Origin: an uncultured Oscillibacter sp.
GTDB taxonomy: Bacteria > Bacillota > Clostridia > Oscillospirales > Oscillospiraceae
Reading direction: 5' to 3'
Assembly (NCBI RefSeq): GCF_910579365.1
Contig: NZ_CAJTUX010000039.1
Location: 1-27,664 of the forward strand
Length of the DNA stretch: 27,664 nucleotides
Shown here: positions 1-6,703 of the stretch, one piece after another
How the letters are laid out: each line of letters begins with the position of its first letter
How positions within the stretch are numbered: the stretch's first letter is position 1
Position numbers and translations under genes: made by a program
The notes under the pieces: model-generated
Databases searched by the model: none
The model's input: the letters and a program-made list of their open reading frames with translations, nothing else
What the model was told of the DNA's origin: nothing

Positions 1-49
1 ACGAGATCGAGTAATGTGACTGGAGTTCAGACGTGTGCTCTTCCGATCT
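1..49 (+). other. Illumina P7 indexed adapter (assembly artefact)
   Basis: Bases 1-7 are the end of the P7 flow-cell sequence (ACGAGAT). Bases 8-15 (CGAGTAAT) are an 8-base index, which I recognise as TruSeq D701 read on this strand. Bases 16-49 are the TruSeq read-2 adapter, from GTGACTGGAGTTC to CTTCCGATCT. Genomic sequence starts at about base 50. Translation across the junction gives the well-known contaminant peptides IGRAHV (minus strand) and TGVQTCALPI (plus strand). This is untrimmed library sequence and marks the contig end; no coding claim should be made inside it. Confidence 0.98.
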
Positions 50-560
50 TGTCCAGCACGTCGGGACCCACCAGCACCACCCGCTCACAGTTCAGCTCCC
101 CCGCCCGGCGCACCAGCTCCTCCGGGTCCGCCCCGGAGCAGCCCGCCACCGCGATTCGCTCATGCCGCAGGGCGGAGGCCTCCTCCACCGCCGCCCGGAG
201 GGCCCGGTGGACCTCCTCCTCGCCGCTGTCGCAGACCAGGATCTGCACATCCTCCTTCCCCAGCGTCTCGAAGGCTCGCCGGTAATCCTCCGCCGCGCCC
301 TCGTCCGCCACCCGGACCGCCGTCACCACGGACGCGCCCCCCGCGAACAGCAGCCGCAGGATGGTGCTCATCCCCGGCGTCTCGTCCTCGCCGAAGGCCG
401 CCGCCCCGGCGGCATAACCCGTCACCGTCACCGGCTTGTCCACGGCGCCCCCGGCCGCCCGGGCCGCCACGCCGATGGCCTTGACGGCCCCGCCCGCCGG
501 CGCCACGGTGGACGCGTCGTAGACCGAGTACACCCCCGGCCGCTCATGAATGCCGTTCAT
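50..560 (-). CDS. Phage contractile-tail sheath protein, N-terminal part (truncated by contig end)
   Basis: This is the N-terminal ~170 residues of a tail sheath protein, the contractile tube around the tail of myovirus-like particles (PBSX XkdK family). The start has the sheath signature MNGIHERPGVYSVYDAS (ERPGVY). It is followed by an Ala/Gly-rich strand region and a Rossmann-like stretch (VQILVCDSGEE, ERVVLVGPDVLDK). A complete family member is usually well over 400 residues, so the C-terminal two thirds are missing. The frame runs on into the adapter as IGRAHV before a false stop. I chose ATG 560; a GTG at 563 is one codon upstream, and AAAGGGG precedes both. It overlaps the end of the upstream gene by 17 bp, as expected for a coupled late operon. 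Family assignment comes from motif and gene order. Confidence 0.85.
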
Positions 561-1047
561 CACGCAAAACCCCTTTCAACACAAAATCCAGGAAAACCGC
601 TCCCCCGTCCTCGCTCTCCGCCAGAAACAGCGCCTCGCACCGAAGCCTGCCCCGCCGCAGGAAGAGCTCCGTCTCCCGCTCCCAGGCCAGGCCCTCCCAC
701 CGGAGCTCTCCCGGCCGTATGCCCTCCGGCAGCCCCCCCAGCAGCACCGCCGCCGCCGTCTCGCAGCCCCGCTGGCAGTCTGCGGCCCGCTCCGCCCGGA
801 CGTCCACGGAGATCACGCCCTCCAGCCGCTTGCCGTAGACCTCCCGGACGCCGCCCGCCGGGTCCCGGGCCTCCCCCAGGTATCCGCACAGCCCCACGGC
901 CCGCTCCCCGGCGGTGTCCACCGCCACGGAGGCCAGGGGCGTCTTCCGCTCCGCCGTCCACTTGGCGGGGAAGGCGGCCTCCGCCGCCAGTCCTCCGGCC
1001 TCCAGGGCGCGGATCACCGCGTCCCGCATCTGTCTCAGTTCCCTCAT
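544..1047 (-). CDS. Putative phage tail-terminator/tail-completion protein
   Basis: A 167-residue protein starting MRELRQMRDAVIRAL. It begins at an ATGA overlap with the stop of the previous gene, so it is translationally coupled. Position between a connector-like protein and the sheath is where PBSX-type clusters place a small tail-terminator or neck protein (XkdI/XkdJ position). The N-terminal helix followed by alternating strands (TPLASVAVDTAGER, GVISVDVRAER, RCEALFLAES) suits the small alpha/beta fold of tail terminators. No catalytic motif is visible. Identification rests on size and gene order rather than on a recognised domain. A longer reading frame extends upstream but lies inside the preceding gene and has no ribosome binding site. 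Confidence 0.6.
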   Translation of the reverse strand: MRELRQMRDAVIRALEAGGLAAEAAFPAKWTAERKTPLASVAVDTAGERAVGLCGYLGEARDPAGGVREVYGKRLEGVISVDVRAERAADCQRGCETAAAVLLGGLPEGIRPGELRWEGLAWERETELFLRRGRLRCEALFLAESEDGGAVFLDFVLKGVLRDERHS

Positions 1048-1358
1048 TCCGTCTCCCTCGCCCGTTCCAGCACGGCCCGCCAGTGGCTCAATCCCGCGCC
1101 GATGTAGTGGGGCCGTCCGCCCCGGACACGGAAGCGCCGTCCCTTCCAAAGCACCGTGTCCCCGGCTTCCACCGCCCTTTGCCCCAGATAGAGCCACCGC
1201 CGCCCGTCCAGCCAGCCGGCGGCCCCCGGTTCTCCCGCAGCCTCGTCCCCCGCTCTCACCGGCTGCAAAAAGGCCCGGACGGTCTTCGTCTCTCCCCCGC
1301 GCTCCACCGTGACCTCCTGCCCGTACCGCCGGAGGATTTCCTCCACCCAGCGCGTCAT
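1044..1358 (-). CDS. Putative phage head-closure / head-tail joining protein
   Basis: A 104-residue protein, MTRWVEEILRRYGQEV to VLERARETE. It starts at an ATGA overlap with the gene before it and ends in another ATGA overlap with the gene after it. The layout is a short N-terminal helix, then a beta-rich body (EVTVERGGETKTVRAFLQPV; WLYLGQRAVEAGDTVLWKGRRFRVR). The phrase pattern 'GDTVLWKGRRFRVR... SHWRAVLE' is typical of small beta-barrel head-closure or adaptor proteins of siphoviruses and myoviruses (XkdH-like position). It probably joins the connector ring to the tail. Family level only; the exact fold would need profile searching. Confidence 0.65.
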   Translation of the reverse strand: MTRWVEEILRRYGQEVTVERGGETKTVRAFLQPVRAGDEAAGEPGAAGWLDGRRWLYLGQRAVEAGDTVLWKGRRFRVRGGRPHYIGAGLSHWRAVLERARETE

Positions 1359-1711
1359 CCCAAAACCTCCCGCACCCAAAGGTCCCCCGCCCGGACGAAG
1401 GGCTCCATCAGCTCCGCCGCCGTCCGGTGCAGGCGCTCCGCCCGGCTCTCCGCTCCACCGCTCCGGAGCTTTACGGACACATCCCCGGCGGAGAAGGACT
1501 CCACGCCCTCCCCGCCCGCCGTCAGGCCCGCCGCGGCGGTGAAGGCGGCGGCGCAAAGGAAAGCCTCGCCGCAGTCCTCCTCTGCCGTCCCCTCCCGGAG
1601 GCGGCCCCGCCAAAGGGCCATGGCGGCGGCGCAGAGGGGCTCCAGCAGCGTCCGCTCCGCCTCTCCGGCCCCTGCGGCGGCCATAGCCAGCTTCAAAATC
1701 CGCTCCTCCAC
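1355..1711 (-). CDS. Putative phage head-tail connector (gp6-like) protein
   Basis: A 118-residue, almost wholly helical and Ala-rich protein located directly after the major capsid gene. This is the usual place for the ring-forming head-tail connector that docks on the portal. Start is GTG 1711, preceded by AGGAGG at a 7-base spacing; that ribosome binding site overlaps the TGA stop of the capsid gene at 1724-1726. The predicted helices (ILKLAMAAAGAGEAERTLLEP; ESRAERLHRTAAELMEPFVRAG) fit the all-helical connector family. No enzymatic residues are visible. Its TGA overlaps the ATG of the following gene. Assignment is by position and composition. Confidence 0.65.
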   Translation of the reverse strand: MEERILKLAMAAAGAGEAERTLLEPLCAAAMALWRGRLREGTAEEDCGEAFLCAAAFTAAAGLTAGGEGVESFSAGDVSVKLRSGGAESRAERLHRTAAELMEPFVRAGDLWVREVLG

Positions 1712-1723
1712 AGCCTCACCTCC

Positions 1724-2746
1724 TCAGGCGCTCTCCGCGCCCAGCTTCAGCACCTTGGACGCGCCGGTAAACAGCTTGGCGAAGCCGGAGATGGAGGTGA
1801 TGGCCGCCCGCTCCAGCTGCCGGTCGATGAGCTTGTCGTACTCCACCGTCACCTCGCCGCCGACGATCTGCTCCAGGGCGTAGTTCCGGTCCAGGCCGAT
1901 GAGGGTGCCCGCCGGCATAGCGGAGGTCCGCAGCAGCTTGGCCCCCAGCGGGGTGGACAGGGTGCCCGTTCCCTGGAAGTTCAGTCCCGTCATGGGGTTT
2001 TGGAACTCCCGGAGCTTCAGCAGCTTCAGCATGGTGTCGCCGCCCACCAGCAGCGTGTTCATGGCATAGGGGTCGAACCGGCTCCAGAAGTCCAGCAGCG
2101 CGTCATAGGTCAGTCCGCTCCCCGCCGTCACGCACTCCGCCGGGTTCTCGTTGCCGTCTCCCTCCGTCAGGACCTGGATGGCGTCCTGCAAGTGCATCCG
2201 CCCGATGTACGCGCCGATCTGCCGCAGCGTCACGGAGAAGAGGTCCAGCCTCTGGAAGCGGATGGCCTCATAGGACGCCACCAGCATTCTCCCCCGCTTG
2301 TGGAGCTTCACCAGATTCTCCTGGGTCCGCACGGAGGTCTCGGGGATCACCCCGCCCTCCTCCACCCGGAGGAGGGTTTTCTCCTCCTCCGTGGGTACGG
2401 AGGCAATGGAGCGGTAATCCATGCCGTCAAACCGGGTCACCGTGGCCGTGATGTGGGGGAGGATGCCCTCCTCCTCCAGTCCCTGCCGCACCACCCGGGA
2501 CACAAACTCCGGAAACAGCACCGAGGATTCCGTGGTGTGGAAGAACTTCTCCACCGGGTCGCTGTCCGCCCCCTTGACGTGGATGTCAAAGCGCTTAAGC
2601 TGCCGTTGGAAGGCGTCCAGCCCCTCCAGGGGTGTCCCGCGATAGCGCTCGCCGGGGTCCAGCTCCTCCAGCGTCCGGGTGAAGCTGGTGCCGCTTCTGC
2701 CGTACATACCCTTTTCCAGCCGCACGTTCTCAAAATGATAGCTCAT
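1724..2746 (-). CDS. Phage major capsid protein (HK97 fold, XkdG-like)
   Basis: A 340-residue protein predicted to form the icosahedral shell. The N-terminal ~80 residues are charged and lack a long scaffold-like coiled coil. The body includes VEKFFHTTESSVLFPEFVSRVVRQGLEEE, which resembles the start of the mature capsid domain, then KLHKRGRMLVASYEAIRFQRLDLFSV and QIVGGEVTVEYDKLIDRQLE near the C-terminus, the pattern I associate with the P22/HK97-type coat proteins of PBSX-like elements. ATG 2746 was chosen because AAGGAGG lies 8 bases upstream; the reading frame is open for 14 more codons without a better site. It sits between the protease and connector genes, as in PBSX (xkdF-xkdG-xkdH). Confidence 0.8.
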   Translation of the reverse strand: MSYHFENVRLEKGMYGRSGTSFTRTLEELDPGERYRGTPLEGLDAFQRQLKRFDIHVKGADSDPVEKFFHTTESSVLFPEFVSRVVRQGLEEEGILPHITATVTRFDGMDYRSIASVPTEEEKTLLRVEEGGVIPETSVRTQENLVKLHKRGRMLVASYEAIRFQRLDLFSVTLRQIGAYIGRMHLQDAIQVLTEGDGNENPAECVTAGSGLTYDALLDFWSRFDPYAMNTLLVGGDTMLKLLKLREFQNPMTGLNFQGTGTLSTPLGAKLLRTSAMPAGTLIGLDRNYALEQIVGGEVTVEYDKLIDRQLERAAITSISGFAKLFTGASKVLKLGAESA

Positions 2747-2784
2747 ACGTCTTTCCTCCTTCATCAATTCCGTTTCCCGTCTTC

Positions 2785-3654
2785 TCACACCCGGAACGCC
2801 GCCGCGTCCTCCGCCTCTCCGCCGTCCCGGGGCCGCAGCTGCACCGGCGCGGGGAAGCGCTTGGCCGCCCGGGTCTCAAAGGCCCGCCGCAGCTCCAGCA
2901 GCTCCGGCTCCTCCAGCCGCTCCGCCGCCCGGGCGAAGACGGCGCCGTCCGTCCCGTCCTCCGCCAGCATGGCCAGCCGGACCACCTCCCGCCGCAGCTC
3001 CTTGAGGTACTTGCGTCCCAGCTCCGCCTCCTTGCGCAGCGTCCGCTCCCCCTCCCGCTCCTGTCCAAAGCGCTTGAGGACGCCCGCCCGCCTCTGGGCG
3101 GGCACCGCCACGAAGGACCACTCATAGGCGTCCGTCACGTCCCGCAGCTCCCGAAAGCACAGCTTCCCGTCGTAAACCTGTCCCCGCACGTGCCCGCAGC
3201 CGCCGTCCTCCGCGCCGCAGATGGAGCACACGCTCCTTCCCGCGCCGCAGCCCACGCTGACCTCCTTTTTGATGCCCCCCTCGATCTCGGCGATGAGGTC
3301 CGCGTTCCGCTCCGTCCGCAGGAGATAGGCCCAGCCCTTCAGCCAGCGGTACTCGTCTCCGGCCTCCGTCCGCGCCGCCGGCTCCCGGACCACCTCGGTC
3401 TTATAGAGCCGGGCGGCCTGTCCCCGGGCGCTCCACTGGTGGTCAAAGAGGCCGCTCCTGCCCACCAGCAGCTCTCCCAGCCGCTCCAAAGCCTCGCTGT
3501 CAAAGCGCTCGAAGTCCCGGTCCACCTCGTTGTCGCACAGCCGCACCGTGAAGACGTAGACCTGCTCCGCCCCCAGCTCCGTCTTGGAAAGCCGGTTAAT
3601 CAGCGCCAGGTCCTCCGCCGCGGCCTCCACACCCTTCCAGTCCTCCATATCCAT
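2785..3654 (-). CDS. XkdF-like phage prohead serine protease candidate with a zinc-finger-like insert
   Basis: A 289-residue protein matching the Firmicute phage family XkdF (putative serine protease, Peptidase_S78_2). The N-terminal core reads ALINRLSKTEL, YVFTVRLCDNEVDRDFERF, then GLFDHQW, giving a candidate catalytic His at 72. IKKEVSVGC gives a candidate nucleophile Ser at 133. The family motif DAYEWSFVAVPAQ is at about 175-187. Between these lies CSICG...CGH (C143, C146, C153, H155), able to bind one metal ion. The last ~90 residues are charged and helical and may act as a scaffold. ATG 3654 has AAAGGAG 6 bases upstream; it overlaps the portal gene by 59 bp. The catalytic residues are inferred from family pattern, not proven. 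Confidence 0.72.
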   Translation of the reverse strand: MDMEDWKGVEAAAEDLALINRLSKTELGAEQVYVFTVRLCDNEVDRDFERFDSEALERLGELLVGRSGLFDHQWSARGQAARLYKTEVVREPAARTEAGDEYRWLKGWAYLLRTERNADLIAEIEGGIKKEVSVGCGAGRSVCSICGAEDGGCGHVRGQVYDGKLCFRELRDVTDAYEWSFVAVPAQRRAGVLKRFGQEREGERTLRKEAELGRKYLKELRREVVRLAMLAEDGTDGAVFARAAERLEEPELLELRRAFETRAAKRFPAPVQLRPRDGGEAEDAAAFRV

Positions 3655-4819
3655 ATCCGTCTCCTTTCGTCTCGTCTCCGCCGCCGGCGGCATCGGTTTT
3701 CAGCCGCCGGGCCTGCTCCCGGTAGAGCTCCGCCCTCGCTTCCTCCACCTGGTCCTGGAGGTTGATGTCGTCCCAGACCACCCGAAAGCCGCAGGCAAAC
3801 CCGTGCATCCGCAGCCACAGCCGGCAGATGCGCTCCGCGGCCGGCGTCAGGGTCCGCCGCAGGGCGGTGATCTCGGTGGTCAGCATGTCCGCCTGCTGGG
3901 CGCTCATCCGCTCGGTGGAGCTCCAGTTCAGTCCCAGCATGAAGGGCGGGATGCCGGTCTTGGCCACCAGCTGCTCCAGAATCTGGCGCACCGGCGCCTG
4001 GCTGTCCAGCACCGGCGCGTCGGCGCCGATGACCCGGATGTTCACGTCCCCGGCGGCCACGAAGTCCCGCACGCTACCGCCCCGGGTCTCCCGCATGGCC
4101 CGGGACCACTCCTCCGCCAGCATCTGTCCCCGCTGTCCGGCCCCCTCGCCTCCCGGGCAGGTGACGGCGAAGCGCACGTTGCCGCAGCGCTCCCAGTTGA
4201 CCCCGATGGTGTTGTAGATTTTCATCAGGATGTCCGCCAGGAAGGGCAGGGACCGCAGGAGGGACACGCCGTAAGGGTGTTCCGCCTCCGGGTTCAGCGG
4301 CGTGAAGAGAATCAGGTCCTGATAGGGCAGCCTCTCCATCCGTCCGTCCCGGCCGGGGCCCCAGACGGCGAAGTCCAGGGGGCTCGTCCCCTCCCGGATT
4401 TCGATGTCCTCCACCCGGCCGCACAAAAGGGCCGCAATGTCCCGGTTCCCCATGCCCGGCACGATCTCCCCCACCGCCCTGCCGCAGGTCAGCAGCGAGT
4501 CCAGATAGCAGTCCAAAAACGCGTTCAGCCCAAACTGTCCCCGCCCCGCCGGCACGGTGCGGAGGAATTCCCCCAGCTCCCGCTCCGCCCCCGGGTCCTC
4601 GCAAGAGACCGTCAGTCCCCCCGTCATGCGAATCAGCTTGTAAATGGCCGCGTCCACCACCGGCACGGCCTCCCGCACCGCCCGGTAGAGCCGCGTCTCC
4701 CCGTTTCCCAGCGGCACGTACTCTCCCAGCGCGCCGAAGGGGTGGCGTTCCCACCGGCGCAGCTGCACCGCCGCCGGCCGCGCCGCCGTCTCCGTCATCC
4801 GCTTTTTTCCCCGTTTCAC
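3596..4819 (-). CDS. Phage portal protein (XkdE-like)
   Basis: A 407-residue portal protein, the dodecameric ring at the packaging vertex through which DNA enters the capsid. Recognisable blocks are AIYKLIRMTGGLTV near the N-terminus, AEHPYGVSLLRSLPFLADI with ILMKIYNTIGVNWERCGNVRF in the middle, and the portal signature IPPFMLGL-N-WSSTERMSAQQADMLTTEI followed by ICRLWLRMHG. I chose GTG 4819: AAGGAG sits 9 bases upstream and the start overlaps the terminase stop as GTGA. An internal ATG at 4798 has no good ribosome binding site. The C-terminus is Gly-rich and low-complexity (GYGYGGLEGCGGRGGG), and its 59-bp overlap with the protease gene may explain that composition. Confidence 0.85.
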   Translation of the reverse strand: MKRGKKRMTETAARPAAVQLRRWERHPFGALGEYVPLGNGETRLYRAVREAVPVVDAAIYKLIRMTGGLTVSCEDPGAERELGEFLRTVPAGRGQFGLNAFLDCYLDSLLTCGRAVGEIVPGMGNRDIAALLCGRVEDIEIREGTSPLDFAVWGPGRDGRMERLPYQDLILFTPLNPEAEHPYGVSLLRSLPFLADILMKIYNTIGVNWERCGNVRFAVTCPGGEGAGQRGQMLAEEWSRAMRETRGGSVRDFVAAGDVNIRVIGADAPVLDSQAPVRQILEQLVAKTGIPPFMLGLNWSSTERMSAQQADMLTTEITALRRTLTPAAERICRLWLRMHGFACGFRVVWDDINLQDQVEEARAELYREQARRLKTDAAGGGDETKGDGYGYGGLEGCGGRGGGPGAD

Positions 4820-6096
4820 AGCTCTCGTCTCCTTCCCCAAATGCCGCCGGAGCCCCGCTCCACCGTCAGCGCCGCGAAGTCCGCGCCGCCCCGGTCCTCC
4901 GCCAGGTCCATGGCGAAATAGCGCATGTCGTCCATGGCGTGGTCGTCCCGTTTCCGGGGCGCGTCCCGCTCTCCCCCCTCCTCCCAGCGGTAGGAGGCGA
5001 TTTCCCGCAGGCAGTCCCGGCAGTTTTGGCAGATGGCAATCCGCCCCTGCCGCAGCAAATCCGCCGTCACCCGCAGTCCGTCCGTCACGCCGTTGTCCGC
5101 CCGGACCACCCGGAACCCCCGCCGCCGCAAGGTCTCCATGAAGCTGGCGGCGGAGGGGTCCACGATCACCCGCTGAATCTCCCGCCCCCCCGCCAGGCGC
5201 TCCAGGTCCCCGGCGTACTCCGCGTCGGTTCTTTGCCGTCCCGCCTTGCGGGAGTCGTAGTAAAATTCCTCCACCCGGTACCACACGCCGTCCTTCCGGC
5301 CCCACAGCCCGAAGGACGCGGGGTTCACCGTCCCATAGTCCGCCGAGATTCTCCAGGCGGAGAAGTCTCCCTCCGGCCGGGCCGCCGCATCCCGTTCCGG
5401 GTCAAAGAAGTCATAGACCCGCCCCTCCGCCGCGGTCCACTCTCCCAGCACGAACCGCCGGTAGAAGGCCCCGGAGTAATTTCTCCGGTAGCGCGCCCGG
5501 ATACGTTCCGTCAGCGCGGGGTTGTCCTCCATGGCAAAGCGCAGCCGCAAAGCCCGCCGCTCCTCCGCCTTCAAAATCCACTCCCGGTAAAACCAGTGGT
5601 CCGGCCCCTCCGGATTGCAGTTGAACCACAGCCGGCTTCCCGGCACGCTGCACCGGGCCGCCGCCTGTTCCACGAAGGACCGGGGCATCAGCGCCGCCTC
5701 GTCCAGCAGCACCCCCGCCAGGGTGCTGCCCTGAATCAGCGCCGCGCTGGACTCGTCCCGCCCGCCGAAGAGCAAAAAGCGGTTCTCGTGCCCCCGGAAG
5801 CGCACGGCCAGCAGGTTTTCCCCCCGCCGCTCCCGGACCTCCATTCCCAGCCGTTTCAGGCAGGGGACCAGCTCCGCCAGCAGATTGCGCCGCAAAGACA
5901 CGATGGTCTTCCCGCAAAGGCCGAACTGCCGCCCGTCGAACTCCGCCTGGGCCCACAGGAAGAAGCCCAGCCCCATGGCGAAGGTCTTTCCGCTCCGCAC
6001 CGCCCCGTCGCAGATCACGGCCTCCCACCTCGGGTCCCGCCACCAGGTCAAAAGCCGTATCTGCTTGGGGGAAAAGCGCAGTTCCTTACCCGCCAT
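4816..6096 (-). CDS. Phage terminase large subunit (XtmB/Terminase_6 type)
   Basis: A 426-residue ATP-driven packaging motor with nuclease. The ATPase half has Walker A DGAVRSGKTF (G31-T38 with K37), Walker B GVLLDEAA (about 128-135) and the coupling motif FNCNPEGPDHWFYREW (about 158-173). The RNase H-like nuclease half has ISADYGTVNPASFG (D253), VIVDPSAASF (D313) and KRDDHAMDDMRYF (D384-D390), so all expected acidic positions are present. Length is normal for the family. It overlaps the small terminase by 11 bp and the portal by 4 bp. Nothing suggests decay: both active sites look intact, so a particle able to package DNA is possible. Confidence 0.93.
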   Translation of the reverse strand: MAGKELRFSPKQIRLLTWWRDPRWEAVICDGAVRSGKTFAMGLGFFLWAQAEFDGRQFGLCGKTIVSLRRNLLAELVPCLKRLGMEVRERRGENLLAVRFRGHENRFLLFGGRDESSAALIQGSTLAGVLLDEAALMPRSFVEQAAARCSVPGSRLWFNCNPEGPDHWFYREWILKAEERRALRLRFAMEDNPALTERIRARYRRNYSGAFYRRFVLGEWTAAEGRVYDFFDPERDAAARPEGDFSAWRISADYGTVNPASFGLWGRKDGVWYRVEEFYYDSRKAGRQRTDAEYAGDLERLAGGREIQRVIVDPSAASFMETLRRRGFRVVRADNGVTDGLRVTADLLRQGRIAICQNCRDCLREIASYRWEEGGERDAPRKRDDHAMDDMRYFAMDLAEDRGGADFAALTVERGSGGIWGRRREL

Positions 6097-6550
6097 AGTC
6101 CGCCTCTCCCAGCTGCCCGGCGGCGTTCTCCAGGGCCCGGTAAAGCTCCTCGGCCCCCGCGCCCCCGCCGTCCTCCAGCAGTCCGCACAGCGTCTCCAGG
6201 GCCCGGGTCCGGTCCGCCAGCTTCACCTCCACGCCTCCCTTGTCCGTCACCTTCAGCTCCGCCAGGGCGGACAGGTCCAGTCCCTCCGGGTCCACCTCTC
6301 CCCGGCTCAGGGCCAGGCGCACCGCGTCGTTGGCCCGGCCGAAGGCGATCTGGGCCAGCCGCCGCAGCACGTCCTCCCGCCGCAGCTCCGCCGCCGCGGC
6401 CCCCCGCATCCGCTCCAGGTCTCCCCGGACCCTGGGCCGCTCCAGCATGGCGAAGCCGTCCTCGCAGCCGCACGCCTCCGCCGCCCGGACCGGGTCCATG
6501 GCGGAAAGATACGCCCCGCAGAAGTCCCGCTCCCGCTTTCTCCACTTCAT
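6086..6550 (-). CDS. Phage terminase small subunit (XtmA-like)
   Basis: A 154-residue DNA-recognition subunit of the packaging motor. The N-terminus MKWRKRERDFCGAYLSAMDPVRAAEACGCEDG is the helix-turn-helix block of small terminases. The C-terminal part (LKVTDKGGVEVKLADRTRALETLCGLL) is the common 'DR..ALE.L' oligomerisation region of PBSX-type XtmA. ATG 6550 is supported by GGAGGAG 8 bases upstream; ATG 6568 would add six residues (MGGDEA) and has a weaker GGGGAGGG. It is the first gene of the minus-strand phage operon. Unusually, no regulatory or replication gene precedes it: the neighbour upstream is the divergent core gene addB. Confidence 0.82.
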   Translation of the reverse strand: MKWRKRERDFCGAYLSAMDPVRAAEACGCEDGFAMLERPRVRGDLERMRGAAAAELRREDVLRRLAQIAFGRANDAVRLALSRGEVDPEGLDLSALAELKVTDKGGVEVKLADRTRALETLCGLLEDGGGAGAEELYRALENAAGQLGEADYGG

Positions 6551-6610
6551 CGCTTCATCTCCTCCCATGTATCCCCCGGTCCCTCCCCAGGAGTTGCACG
6601 CCGCCGTGCA

Positions 6611-6645
6611 CCCGCCGGAAAAAAATTTTTTCTCCCGCCGGAAAA
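6611..6645. repeat. 12-bp direct repeat flanking an A/T palindrome in the terS-addB divergent region
   Basis: The 153-bp gap 6551-6703 has no gene. It contains CCCGCCGGAAAA at 6611-6622 and again at 6634-6645, 23 bp apart (about two helical turns), with the self-complementary run AAAAAAATTTTTT (6619-6631) between them. Just upstream is the palindrome TGCACG-CCGC-CGTGCA (6595-6610). It lies between two divergent transcription units, so it could be an operator, an integration scar, or chance in GC-rich DNA. Confidence 0.4.
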
Positions 6646-6658
6646 TCGCCCCCTTTCG

Positions 6659-6667
6659 TGCTATAAT
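6659..6667 (+). promoter_or_regulatory. Extended -10 promoter of addBA
   Basis: TGCTATAAT (6659-6667) is an exact extended -10 element (TGn plus TATAAT). No good -35 box is visible at 17 bp upstream, which extended -10 promoters tolerate. Transcription would start near 6675. AAGGAGG (6688-6694) then lies 9 bases before the GTG start of addB, giving a short leader. Confidence 0.7.
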
Positions 6668-6703
6668 GGAATTCAACTACGTTCCCCAAGGAGGGCTCAT
6701 CTC

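Noticed and set aside
33..1883. 616-codon plus-strand frame starting in the adapter
   Set aside because: It begins with the adapter-derived MCSSDL and continues as Pro/Arg-rich shadow of the phage operon.
5885..6703. Upstream extension of the addB frame by about 270 codons
   Set aside because: It covers the terminase genes on the other strand, has no homology to AddB, and the promoter and AAGGAGG place the start at GTG 6704.
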